The notes beneath the pieces were generated by a model. The model did no database searches and was not told where the DNA came from. It saw nothing but the letters and a program-made list of their open reading frames with translations. 64,000 bases of DNA. It comes from Afipia felis ATCC 53690. GTDB taxonomy: Bacteria > Pseudomonadota > Alphaproteobacteria > Rhizobiales > Xanthobacteraceae. Each line of letters opens with the position of its first letter. Position 1 is the first letter of the stretch. Position numbers and translations under genes: made by a program. The DNA is taken from NCBI RefSeq assembly GCF_000314735.2, contig NZ_KB375270.1, positions 1,054,001 through 1,118,000 on the forward strand. The letters are read 5' to 3'. Of this stretch, positions 1 to 7,673 are shown in pieces.

Positions 1-122
1 ACCTCGACCGGATGGACGACAACGATAACCGCCTGTTCGGCCTGACCGCCACTTTGTTCTGGACACCCAAACCGGCATTCCAGTTCACCCTGCGCACGCC
101 GCTCTACTTCGTCAGGCATTGA
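1..122 (+). CDS. C-terminal end of an unidentified gene (partial)
   Basis: An open frame enters from the left edge and ends in TGA at 120-122, giving about 39 residues. The tail alternates aromatic and polar residues (FQFTLRTPLYFVRH), which would fit the last strands of an outer-membrane beta-barrel, but this is too short to assign. No start or domain is visible. Function unknown. Confidence 0.5.
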   Translation, partial: LDRMDDNDNRLFGLTATLFWTPKPAFQFTLRTPLYFVRH

Positions 123-289
123 AAGCCGCCCGTGGGGCCTGAACGACCTGTCGTAGCCTCAAATTAAGCTGTGCATGACGCCGCTCCGCCCGCGAAATCC
201 GTATCGCTGCAGGCGTAGAGTTGGGCTGTGTATTTTGGCGAGTCGGCGTCCGTTCTGGGTTCTCCGCTCGCGCGTGCGGAGGACGTCCG

Positions 290-931
290 ATGCTCAGCCA
301 GGTCCAGCTTCGCGATTTCAAACCCGATGTCGTGATCTGCCCCCATTGCACCCAGCATCTGATGGGCGTGAAGGACGTGCAATGGGCGGCCGACTGCGTC
401 TCCTTCACCTATGGCTGCGCCGGCTGTGGCCACGAGATCGACCGCCCCGTGGCCGACGAGGCCATTCCGGCGTCCTGGTCCAACGCCAAGGCGGCACCGA
501 CGCCCGGGTCCGAGCCTGCCCCAGCTGCGGACGTGACCCTGATGGGTGACCATCCTTTCCCGTTCCGCAAGTCACAGGAAAGCAGCCGCCCGTTCGCGTT
601 CGAGGCGAACGACGCTGTGGCCGACAGCAAGGCCGCGATGGATGACCTGTCCGCCGATATCGATAATGACGGCGACAGCGAGGATATGACGGACCACCAT
701 GCGGAACCCGCGCCGTTCGGCTCCATGCGCTTGCTCCCGCCCAACCCGTCGTGGCTAGATGCGCCGGTATTCGGCCAGAGGTCGACCCTGACGCCCAAGC
801 AGGTGTTCGACACCGGCCGACGCGACAGTGAGCGGCGCGACAGCGAACGCCTCGACGCCCCGGTGCCGGATGCCGCCGTCACCACCCGCGCCAGCGCGCT
901 GCTACGCGACGTCAGCATTTTCAGCCTGTAA
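290..931 (+). CDS. Putative zinc-ribbon protein of unknown function
   Basis: A 213-residue protein. I chose the ATG at 290 because a GGAGGA element lies about 8 bases upstream; an in-frame upstream start at 221 adds only unlikely sequence. The N-terminus has two CxxC pairs (CPHC at 17-20, CAGC at 43-46) spaced like a small zinc ribbon, followed by a His. The rest is acidic and low in predicted structure, with a near-exact repeat of RRDSE around residues 180-190. There is no signal peptide or membrane segment, so it is probably cytoplasmic. The gene stands alone, 39 bases before a dehydrogenase. I do not recognise the family; zinc binding is inferred from cysteine spacing only. Confidence 0.6.
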   Translation: MLSQVQLRDFKPDVVICPHCTQHLMGVKDVQWAADCVSFTYGCAGCGHEIDRPVADEAIPASWSNAKAAPTPGSEPAPAADVTLMGDHPFPFRKSQESSRPFAFEANDAVADSKAAMDDLSADIDNDGDSEDMTDHHAEPAPFGSMRLLPPNPSWLDAPVFGQRSTLTPKQVFDTGRRDSERRDSERLDAPVPDAAVTTRASALLRDVSIFSL

Positions 932-970
932 CGGCGGCCATCAGACGGCCCGCCGAAGCGGAGAGCATCC

Positions 971-1651
971 ATGCAGGATAGAGTCGTCGCAATCACCGGC
1001 GCCTCCGGCGCGCTGGGACGCGCGGTTGTGGAAGCGGCGGCTGACCACGGCGCACGCCTTGCCCTGATCGATCATGCCGCGGCCCGGGGCACGCCCCGGC
1101 CGACCCGCATTGAGATCGGCGGCGTCGACCTCGCCGAACCCAGCGAGGCCAATCGGGCGATCGAAGCTGCGACCGCCCATTACGGACGGCTCGACGTGCT
1201 CATCAATATCGCGGGCGCCTTCTCGTTTCAGACAGTGAGCGACGGCGACACCGCGACCTGGGAGCGCCTGTACCGGGTCAACACCTTGACCGCTTTAAAT
1301 GCCTCCCGTGCCGCGATCCCTCATCTGATCGCATCGGGATCGGGACGCATCATCAACCTCGGCGCGCTCGGCGCCCTGAAGGCAGGCTCGGGCATGGGCC
1401 CCTACGCGGCCTCCAAATCAGGCGTCCATCGTCTGACCGAGGCACTCGCGAGCGAACTGAAAGGCAACGTCACGGTCAACGCCGTGCTGCCGTCCACTAT
1501 CGATACGCCCGCCAACCGCCGCGACATGCCAAAAGCGGATTTTTCCGCGTGGGTTACCCCGCAGGAGCTTGCGAACGTCATCCTGTTCCTCGCAAGCCCC
1601 GAGGCCAGCGCGGTCACTGGCGCGCTGATCCCCGTCAACGGACGCGTCTGA
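971..1651 (+). CDS. Short-chain dehydrogenase/reductase (SDR)
   Basis: A 226-residue classical SDR. Visible motifs are the nucleotide-binding TGASGALG (9-16), NIAG (79-82, in place of NNAG), a Ser near 140, and the catalytic YAASK (Y145, K149). The C-terminus keeps the usual 'ASPEASAVTGALIPVNG' type ending. The family carries out NAD(P)-dependent oxidation or reduction of alcohols and ketones; the substrate cannot be told from sequence. It is soluble and slightly short for the family (usually about 250 residues). It sits downstream of the zinc-ribbon gene and may be cotranscribed with it (39-base gap). A fabG-like role is unlikely because a dedicated fabG lies in the fatty-acid cluster at 53932-54669. 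Confidence 0.9.
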   Translation: MQDRVVAITGASGALGRAVVEAAADHGARLALIDHAAARGTPRPTRIEIGGVDLAEPSEANRAIEAATAHYGRLDVLINIAGAFSFQTVSDGDTATWERLYRVNTLTALNASRAAIPHLIASGSGRIINLGALGALKAGSGMGPYAASKSGVHRLTEALASELKGNVTVNAVLPSTIDTPANRRDMPKADFSAWVTPQELANVILFLASPEASAVTGALIPVNGRV

Positions 1652-1654
1652 GCC

Positions 1655-1804
1655 TCAGTGCCGCTTGAAGTACTGCACGTCGCGCTCGTGCTTCTCCGCT
1701 GCCACGCGTGACTTGAACGTACCGAGATTGCGACGTTTGCCGGTTTTTGGATTGATCTTGCGCGAGTACAACCGGTACTCGCCCGAGGCCAGTTTCCGGA
1801 TCAT
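1655..1804 (-). CDS. Small basic conserved-looking protein (49 aa)
   Basis: A 49-residue ORF read on the minus strand, starting ATG at 1804 with a good GGAGAGG ribosome site just upstream. It is rich in Lys and Arg and has the pattern SGEYRLYSRKINPKTGKRRN, then a helical Lys/Glu-rich tail. It resembles small uncharacterised proteins annotated in Bradyrhizobium relatives, from memory, with no search run. Its 3' end is 3 bases from the convergent SDR stop codon. It may bind nucleic acid given its charge, but that is only a guess. Function unknown. Confidence 0.7.
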   Translation of the reverse strand: MIRKLASGEYRLYSRKINPKTGKRRNLGTFKSRVAAEKHERDVQYFKRH

Positions 1805-1867
1805 GATCCTCTCCCGAGACGGAAACATCCGGTCAACGCAGCCTGCGCACCGGCGTTCCGTCTCCGG

Positions 1868-4800
1868 CTAGATGTTCGCCCCGACGTCGCGGCTCGGCAC
1901 CACGACCGAACCCGGGAACAGCTTACGGATCAGCACATAGAAGATCGGCGTGAAAACAAGGCCAAACAGCGTAACACCGATCATTCCGAAGAACACCGCG
2001 ACGCCGACCGCCTGACGCATCTCAGAGCCTGAGCCGGCCGAGATTACGAGCGGCAGCACGCCGAGGATAAACGCAAACGATGTCATCAGGATCGGCCGGA
2101 GCCGTAGACGACAGGCTTCAATCACAGCATGCAGCGTGTCCTTGCCCTCATGCTCGATGTCGCGCGCGAACTCCACGATCAGGATTGCGTTTTTCGCAGC
2201 CAAACCAACGAGAACGATGAAGCCGATCTGGGTCAGGATATTGATGTCCTGTCCCATGATGCGAACGCCGATGCTCGCCGCAAGCAGGCACATCGGCACG
2301 ATCAGAATCACCGAGAGCGGTAGCGTCCAGCTTCCGTACTGCGCAGCCAGCACGAGAAAGACGAAGAGCACGCAGATCGGAAAGACATACAGACCGGCGT
2401 TGGCTGACTGGACTTGCTGATACGACAGGTCGGTCCACTCATACGAAAATCCGCTCGGCAATACGTCTGCCGCGAGGGCCTTCATCTTCTCGATAGCCGT
2501 TGCCGAACTCGTGCCCGGCAAGGTATCGCCCTGCAATTCGGCAGAAGGATAGAGGTTGTAGCGCGCCACGCGATCCGGGCCTGAAACATCCCGGAAATTC
2601 ACGACGCTGCCGAGCAGCACCATCTGCCCCGCATTGTTGCGTGTGCGCAGCCTAGCAAGATCTGACGTCTCCTTGCGGAACGGCAGGTCTGCCTGCGCGG
2701 TGACGTGATAGGTACGTCCAAAAATGTTGAAGTCGTTGACGTAGGTCGAACCGAAATATGTCTCGATCGCCTCGGTGACGTTCTGCACCGGCACGCCCAG
2801 CATCTCGGCTTTCTGCCGATCGATGTCGACGAAGACCTGTGGCGTGTTCGCCGCGAATGGCGAGAACACCGCTGTGAGGCCCGGCACCTTGTTGGCGGCG
2901 CCGACAAGTTCGCTGGTGGCAGCCGCCAGCAGGTCGGGACCCCGACCCTGACGATCCTCGATGCGCATGGCGAAACCGCCGCCCGTACCGATGCCGGGAA
3001 CAGCCGGCGGCGGTACGACGATGATGAACGCCTTCTCGATCTTCGAGAGCCGCTTGCGCAGCTCATTGGTAATTTCAGCCGCAGACTGGCCGGGCTTCTT
3101 CGCGCGCACTTCCGGATCGTCGAAAACCGGGAACATGGCCGCGGCATTGCTCGCCTGCGTCCGCGTCGCGCCCGAGAAACCCGCCAGGATCGGCACACGC
3201 ACGATGCCGGGAATGCCGAGCGCGATGTTTTCGATTTCCTTCACAACCTCTGTCGTACGTGCAAGCGACGCTGCACCGGGCAACTGCACCGAGATAATGA
3301 CGTAGCCACGGTCCTGCGCGGGAATAAACCCCTTGGGCGTGCTGGTCATGATCCAGACAGCGGAGCCGATCAGCAGCACATAGAGACCGAGCATAATTGC
3401 CGACCGGCGAATAATGAAGTCCGCCGCCTCTGCGTAAAAATGCGAGAGCCAGTCAAAGCCGCGATTGAAATAGCCGGTGAAAACGGCCCACCCGCGCGCA
3501 ATCACGTTCCACTGCGCAGGCGGGCGCTTCTCGTGGTGCGGCTCCAGAATAAGCGAGGCCAGCGCTGGCGATAGCGTCAACGAACAGAAGCATGAGATCG
3601 CCGTCGCGACAGCGATGGTGACCGCAAATTGCTGGAAGAACTGCCCGGAAATGCCGCCAAGGAAGGCCGTCGGCACGAACACCGCGCAGAGCACGAGCGC
3701 AATCGAGACAAGCGCGCCGCCCACCTCCTGCATCGTGAGCAGCGCGGCATCGCGACGGCTCATTCCGGCCTGCAAATGCCGCTCGACATTCTCCACGACC
3801 ACGATGGCGTCGTCGACCACGATGCCGACCGCCAGCACCAGCCCGAACAGCGTCAAGTTATTGATCGCGAAGCCAAGCGCCGCCATCACCGCGAAGGTGC
3901 CGACCAGAGACACCGGGATCGCCAGAATGGGAATGATCGCGGGCCGCCATCCCTGCAGGAAGACAAGCACGACGACCACGACGAGGATCATCGCCTCGTA
4001 GATGGTCTTGATGAGTTCGTGAACCGATTGCGCAATGAACTCGGTCGGATTGTAGCCGATATTGTAATCGAGGCCGTGCGGGAAGCTCGCCTTCAGCTCC
4101 GCCATCTTCGCGGATATCTTGTCGGCGGTCGCAAGCGCATTCGATCCGGGACGCTGCGACACGAGGATCGCGACGGTCTCCTTGTGCAACAGGAACGCGT
4201 TGGTGTCGTACGACAGCGCCGCGAGTTCGATGCGCGCCACGTCGCGCAGCCTGACCGTTCGCCCGCCTTCGCCCGATTTCAGGATGATGTTGTCGAACTG
4301 CTGCGGGTCCTTGAAGCGGCCCGTAAAGGTGAGATTTGGCTGAAACGCGCGGTCCGTGATCGGCGGCTCCGCGATGCGACCTCCGGCGATCTGCAAATTC
4401 TGCGCACGAATGGCAGCAAGAACGTCGCCCGCGGTCATGCCGAGATTGGCGATCTTGTCCGGATCGAGCCAGACACGCATCGAGTAATCGCGCGCACCGA
4501 AGATCTGGATGTCGCCAACACCATCAAGGCGCAGCAACTGATCGCGCACCTGAAGCAAGGCATAGTTACTGATGTAGAGCTGATTGAACGTGTCGTCCGG
4601 CGACAGCATGAACACGACCATCAGAAGGTCGGGGCTGTTTTTGCGCGTGGTCACGCCGTTACGCTGCACTTCCTCCGGAAGCTGCGGCATCGCGATCGCC
4701 ACCCGGTTCTGAACAAGGACCTGTGCTTTGTCGAGATCGGTGCCGAGCTTGAACGTGATGGTGATGTTCAGCTGGCCGTTCGAGGTTGCCTGGCTGTACA

Positions 4801-5038
4801 TGTACAGCATGTCCTCGACGCCGTTGATCTGCTGTTCGATCGGCGTCGCGACCGTATCTGACACCGTCTGCGCCGACGCGCCCGGATATTGCGTGGTGAC
4901 GACAACCGTCGGAGGCGCGACCTGCGGATATTCCGCGACAGGCAGCGTCGTATAGGCAATCGCGCCGACAATCAGCAGCACGATCGACAGCACCATCGCA
5001 AGGATGGGCTGATGAATGGAAAGACGACCGAGATTCAT
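1868..5038 (-). CDS. RND multidrug efflux permease, HAE1/MexF-AcrB type
   Basis: A 1056-residue inner-membrane H+-driven exporter of the resistance-nodulation-division family. It has the expected two-fold layout: TM1, a large periplasmic loop, a TM2-TM6 block, then a second loop and TM block. The TM4 proton-relay pair is D409-D410 in VVDDAIVVVENVER, and the TM10 Lys is kept in GLAAKNAILIVEFA. It overlaps the adaptor gene stop in an ATGA junction (5035-5038), so the two are cotranslated. Family knowledge predicts a tripartite pump with the adaptor and an outer-membrane channel, but no channel gene is present here. Substrate range is unknown. Confidence 0.95.
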   Translation of the reverse strand: MNLGRLSIHQPILAMVLSIVLLIVGAIAYTTLPVAEYPQVAPPTVVVTTQYPGASAQTVSDTVATPIEQQINGVEDMLYMYSQATSNGQLNITITFKLGTDLDKAQVLVQNRVAIAMPQLPEEVQRNGVTTRKNSPDLLMVVFMLSPDDTFNQLYISNYALLQVRDQLLRLDGVGDIQIFGARDYSMRVWLDPDKIANLGMTAGDVLAAIRAQNLQIAGGRIAEPPITDRAFQPNLTFTGRFKDPQQFDNIILKSGEGGRTVRLRDVARIELAALSYDTNAFLLHKETVAILVSQRPGSNALATADKISAKMAELKASFPHGLDYNIGYNPTEFIAQSVHELIKTIYEAMILVVVVVLVFLQGWRPAIIPILAIPVSLVGTFAVMAALGFAINNLTLFGLVLAVGIVVDDAIVVVENVERHLQAGMSRRDAALLTMQEVGGALVSIALVLCAVFVPTAFLGGISGQFFQQFAVTIAVATAISCFCSLTLSPALASLILEPHHEKRPPAQWNVIARGWAVFTGYFNRGFDWLSHFYAEAADFIIRRSAIMLGLYVLLIGSAVWIMTSTPKGFIPAQDRGYVIISVQLPGAASLARTTEVVKEIENIALGIPGIVRVPILAGFSGATRTQASNAAAMFPVFDDPEVRAKKPGQSAAEITNELRKRLSKIEKAFIIVVPPPAVPGIGTGGGFAMRIEDRQGRGPDLLAAATSELVGAANKVPGLTAVFSPFAANTPQVFVDIDRQKAEMLGVPVQNVTEAIETYFGSTYVNDFNIFGRTYHVTAQADLPFRKETSDLARLRTRNNAGQMVLLGSVVNFRDVSGPDRVARYNLYPSAELQGDTLPGTSSATAIEKMKALAADVLPSGFSYEWTDLSYQQVQSANAGLYVFPICVLFVFLVLAAQYGSWTLPLSVILIVPMCLLAASIGVRIMGQDINILTQIGFIVLVGLAAKNAILIVEFARDIEHEGKDTLHAVIEACRLRLRPILMTSFAFILGVLPLVISAGSGSEMRQAVGVAVFFGMIGVTLFGLVFTPIFYVLIRKLFPGSVVVPSRDVGANI

Positions 5039-6237
5039 GGCTTGGCGTTGCCCTTGTCAGACTCTGGTGCATGTGGCGAGACCTTCGCACCGACGCGGGC
5101 GCGCTGCAGTCCGTCCACAATGACATTGTCGTCCGCATTCAAACCTTCGCGGACAACCCGCAATCCATCGTCGATGGGCCCGAGCACCACGGGTTTCGCG
5201 GCAACCGTGTTGTCGTCCTTCACGATAAAAACGATCTTCCGCGACTGATCGGTCGCAATCGCTGTATCCGGCAGCAGGAGCGCTTCGTAAGGTGCGCTGC
5301 CCAATACACGAATGCGCGCGAACTGGCCTGGCAGGATTGACAGGTCGTGATTGTCGACCAGTGCGCGGCCGCGCAGCGTGCCGGTGCCGACATCCAGCCG
5401 ATTGTCCAGAAAGTCCATCTTGCCCATATGCGAAGGCTTGGTTTCGCCCGCGAGCAGCACCTGTACCGGGTTTGGCGTGTCGCGCGAGCTCGGACGCTTG
5501 CCTTCGAACCAAAGCCTCGAATTCTTCAGATAGACCGATTCATCCATATCGAAATAAAGATGGATCGGGTCCATCGAAACGATCGACGTCAGAAGCGTGG
5601 CACCGCTTTCGCTGCCCTGCACGAGGTTGCCGACGGTAACGAGATGGCGGCTGATGCGACCGGTGATCGGTGCACGCACCTGACTGAACTCGACATCGAG
5701 TTGTGCGCGCTTCAACGCGCCTTCGGCCTGAAGCGCGGAGGCCTGCGCGGTCTGCAATTGCTGGGTGCGCTGATCGACGACGGATTGCGATACCGCATCG
5801 GTCTTGATCAGCGACGATGCCCGCTCAAGCTCGCGTTTGGCAAGTTCGACGCGCGCATTGGCATCCTGCAACTGACCCTGCGCCTGTTCGGCGACGGCCT
5901 GATACTGCCGGGGGTCGATCGTGTAGAGCAGATCGCCCGCCTTGACGATGGCGCCGTCCTTGAACTCGACTCCGGTGACAAAACCGGTGACACGCGCGCG
6001 CACTTGCACCTGTTCAACGGCATCGAAGCGCCCGCTGAATTCATCCCAGTCGGTGACGGTGCGTTTGACTGGATGAGCCACGGTCACCGATGGCGGTGGC
6101 GGCGCGGCTTGCTGATTTTGGCTCGGGCCACAGCCTGACAGGCCAAGGGTTATGACCGGCACAGCCAAGGCAGCAAGACGCGCGATGGCAGGCAGGCGAA
6201 CGGTATGGAAAGGAAAATGCGCGGATCGTTCAATCAT
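5035..6237 (-). CDS. RND efflux periplasmic adaptor lipoprotein (MexE/AcrA type)
   Basis: A membrane-fusion protein of 400 residues from the ATG at 6237; a TTG at 6297 would add 20 residues ahead of the signal sequence. A lipoprotein signal with LSGC lipobox puts the lipidated Cys at about residue 36. Then come a biotinyl-lipoyl half-motif (RVTGFVTGVEFKDGAIVKAGD), an alpha-helical hairpin with heptad-like Ala/Gln/Leu, the second lipoyl half and beta-barrel domains. It bridges the permease to an outer-membrane channel. It is the first gene of the pump operon, and its promoter probably lies in the AT-rich stretch at 6420-6480. Confidence 0.92.
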   Translation of the reverse strand: MIERSAHFPFHTVRLPAIARLAALAVPVITLGLSGCGPSQNQQAAPPPPSVTVAHPVKRTVTDWDEFSGRFDAVEQVQVRARVTGFVTGVEFKDGAIVKAGDLLYTIDPRQYQAVAEQAQGQLQDANARVELAKRELERASSLIKTDAVSQSVVDQRTQQLQTAQASALQAEGALKRAQLDVEFSQVRAPITGRISRHLVTVGNLVQGSESGATLLTSIVSMDPIHLYFDMDESVYLKNSRLWFEGKRPSSRDTPNPVQVLLAGETKPSHMGKMDFLDNRLDVGTGTLRGRALVDNHDLSILPGQFARIRVLGSAPYEALLLPDTAIATDQSRKIVFIVKDDNTVAAKPVVLGPIDDGLRVVREGLNADDNVIVDGLQRARVGAKVSPHAPESDKGNAKP

Positions 6238-6494
6238 GCAAGTCAGCCCCGAAAGAAACAACACACAAAGCCATCTGAAACGATCCAGATATTTCAATCG
6301 CGCTCGAGCCGAAGCGATCAGCGATCAGCGATCATGCCATGCGAGACCGGCAGGTGCCGGTCGGTGCAAGATGGTCACGCAGACAAGCCCGCGCAACCGC
6401 ACCTAGCCAAAAGACGAAGACGGATTCTTTTTTATAAAGAAAATCAAATGTGCAGGAGCACTCTGGCACATAGTTTTTAGGCGACGTTGAACAT
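6238..6494. promoter_or_regulatory. Intergenic region between the two RND operons
   Basis: 257 bases with no gene. They hold the triple gcgatca repeat, an AT-rich block at 6425-6446 and a short inverted repeat gtgc-agga-gcac at 6450-6461. On the minus strand a TATAAA-like element occurs near 6431-6436, in reach of a transcript that would start the downstream adaptor gene. No classical terminator for the upstream adaptor gene was found, so read-through from the first pump into the second is possible. Confidence 0.45.
6314..6334 (+). repeat. Three tandem 7-bp units (gcgatca)
   Basis: Three exact copies of gcgatca follow one another at 6314-6320, 6321-6327 and 6328-6334, about 77 bases upstream of the adaptor start at 6237. 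They lie in the leader or promoter region of the MexEF-like pump. A related 'gatcagcgatc' string also occurs just upstream of the other pump's permease start (10871-10881). They could be regulator half-sites or chance. Confidence 0.6.
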
Positions 6495-7673
6495 TTATTG
6501 AGCGCTGGAGGTCTTCTCGCCCGCCTGCTTGCCCGCGATCCGGACCTGATCACCCTCCACTACGCCGTCAGCGGGCGTCACAACGATACGATCTCGCGCA
6601 TCAAGACCCGTTGCGATCTCGATCTCGCGGCCGAGGTCGCGTGCAATCGTCACCTTCTTGAAGCGGAGACGATCGTCATCATCGACAGTAGCAACGCTCA
6701 ATCCATCGCGGTTGAAAATCAAAGCGCTGGCGGGAATTGTCAGCAAATTGTTCTCTCGCGTCAGGTTAAGTGTGACGTCGGCGTAGGAGCCCGGGCGCAA
6801 TTCGCCGCTCGTATTGTCCAGCGTCAGCTGCATCCGCGAGGTGCCGGAGCCGACATCGACCGCCTGGGAGGAGGATTCGACGGTCGCCGGGAATGAACGC
6901 CCGGTATATTCGGGTACCACAATCGACGCGGTGCCGCCGACCTTGATGGACGACAGATAGCTTTGCGGCACGTTGACATAGACGCGCAGTTTCTTGATGT
7001 CAGACACGACGAACATCGCGGCGCCTGAGCCGGTGCCGCCGTTGATCAGCGCACCGACGTCGGTGTTGCGCTCGGTTACGACGCCGTCAAACGGCGCTTC
7101 GACACGTTTGTAACCCGTCAGTGCCTGCAGGCGGTCGACGTTCGCCTGCATTGCCTTGACCTGCGCATTCTTGCTCGACAGGTCCGCGGTCCGCTCGTCG
7201 ATTTCCTGCAACGAGACGAAGTTCGACGCGAGCAGAGTCTGGCGGCGCTTCAAAGTCGCCGCGGATAGCTTGGAGGCCGCTTCAGCGTTGGCAAGATCGG
7301 CGCGGGCCTGCAGCAATTGCTGATCGAGATCCGGCGCATCGATCTCGGCGAGCAGTTGGCCTGACTTCACTTTGGCGCCAATATCCACATGCCAGTTCTT
7401 TAGATAGCCGCTGACGCGCGCGTAGATCGGGGCACGATAATAGGCTTCGAGGCGGCCCGGCAGCGTCAGCTTCGCACTCGGCGCCTTGATGTTGGGCTTG
7501 GAGACGGCGACCGTCGGGATCGCCTGCGCATCGGTCCATTCGCGCAACCGTGCATTGCCGTTTTCCCGCAACACGATTCCCGTGACGACGACCACCACGA
7601 TCACGGCACCGGCAGCGATCCCGGCAAGGCGCAGCTTGCGCTGTGAAATCTGGACGCTGGACTCAGACGGCAT
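6495..7673 (-). CDS. RND efflux periplasmic adaptor with N-terminal membrane anchor
   Basis: A 392-residue membrane-fusion protein, starting at the ATG at 7673 that overlaps the permease gene end by 11 bases. Residues near 13-32 form a hydrophobic anchor (GAVIVVVVVTGIVL) with no lipobox Cys, unlike the neighbouring adaptor at 5035-6237. The lipoyl halves flank a helical hairpin, and the sequence VEAPFDGVVTERNTDVGALI marks the second half. It should pair with the upstream permease. The two adaptors in this block belong to clearly different subfamilies, which argues against recent duplication. Confidence 0.92.
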   Translation of the reverse strand: MPSESSVQISQRKLRLAGIAAGAVIVVVVVTGIVLRENGNARLREWTDAQAIPTVAVSKPNIKAPSAKLTLPGRLEAYYRAPIYARVSGYLKNWHVDIGAKVKSGQLLAEIDAPDLDQQLLQARADLANAEAASKLSAATLKRRQTLLASNFVSLQEIDERTADLSSKNAQVKAMQANVDRLQALTGYKRVEAPFDGVVTERNTDVGALINGGTGSGAAMFVVSDIKKLRVYVNVPQSYLSSIKVGGTASIVVPEYTGRSFPATVESSSQAVDVGSGTSRMQLTLDNTSGELRPGSYADVTLNLTRENNLLTIPASALIFNRDGLSVATVDDDDRLRFKKVTIARDLGREIEIATGLDARDRIVVTPADGVVEGDQVRIAGKQAGEKTSSAQ

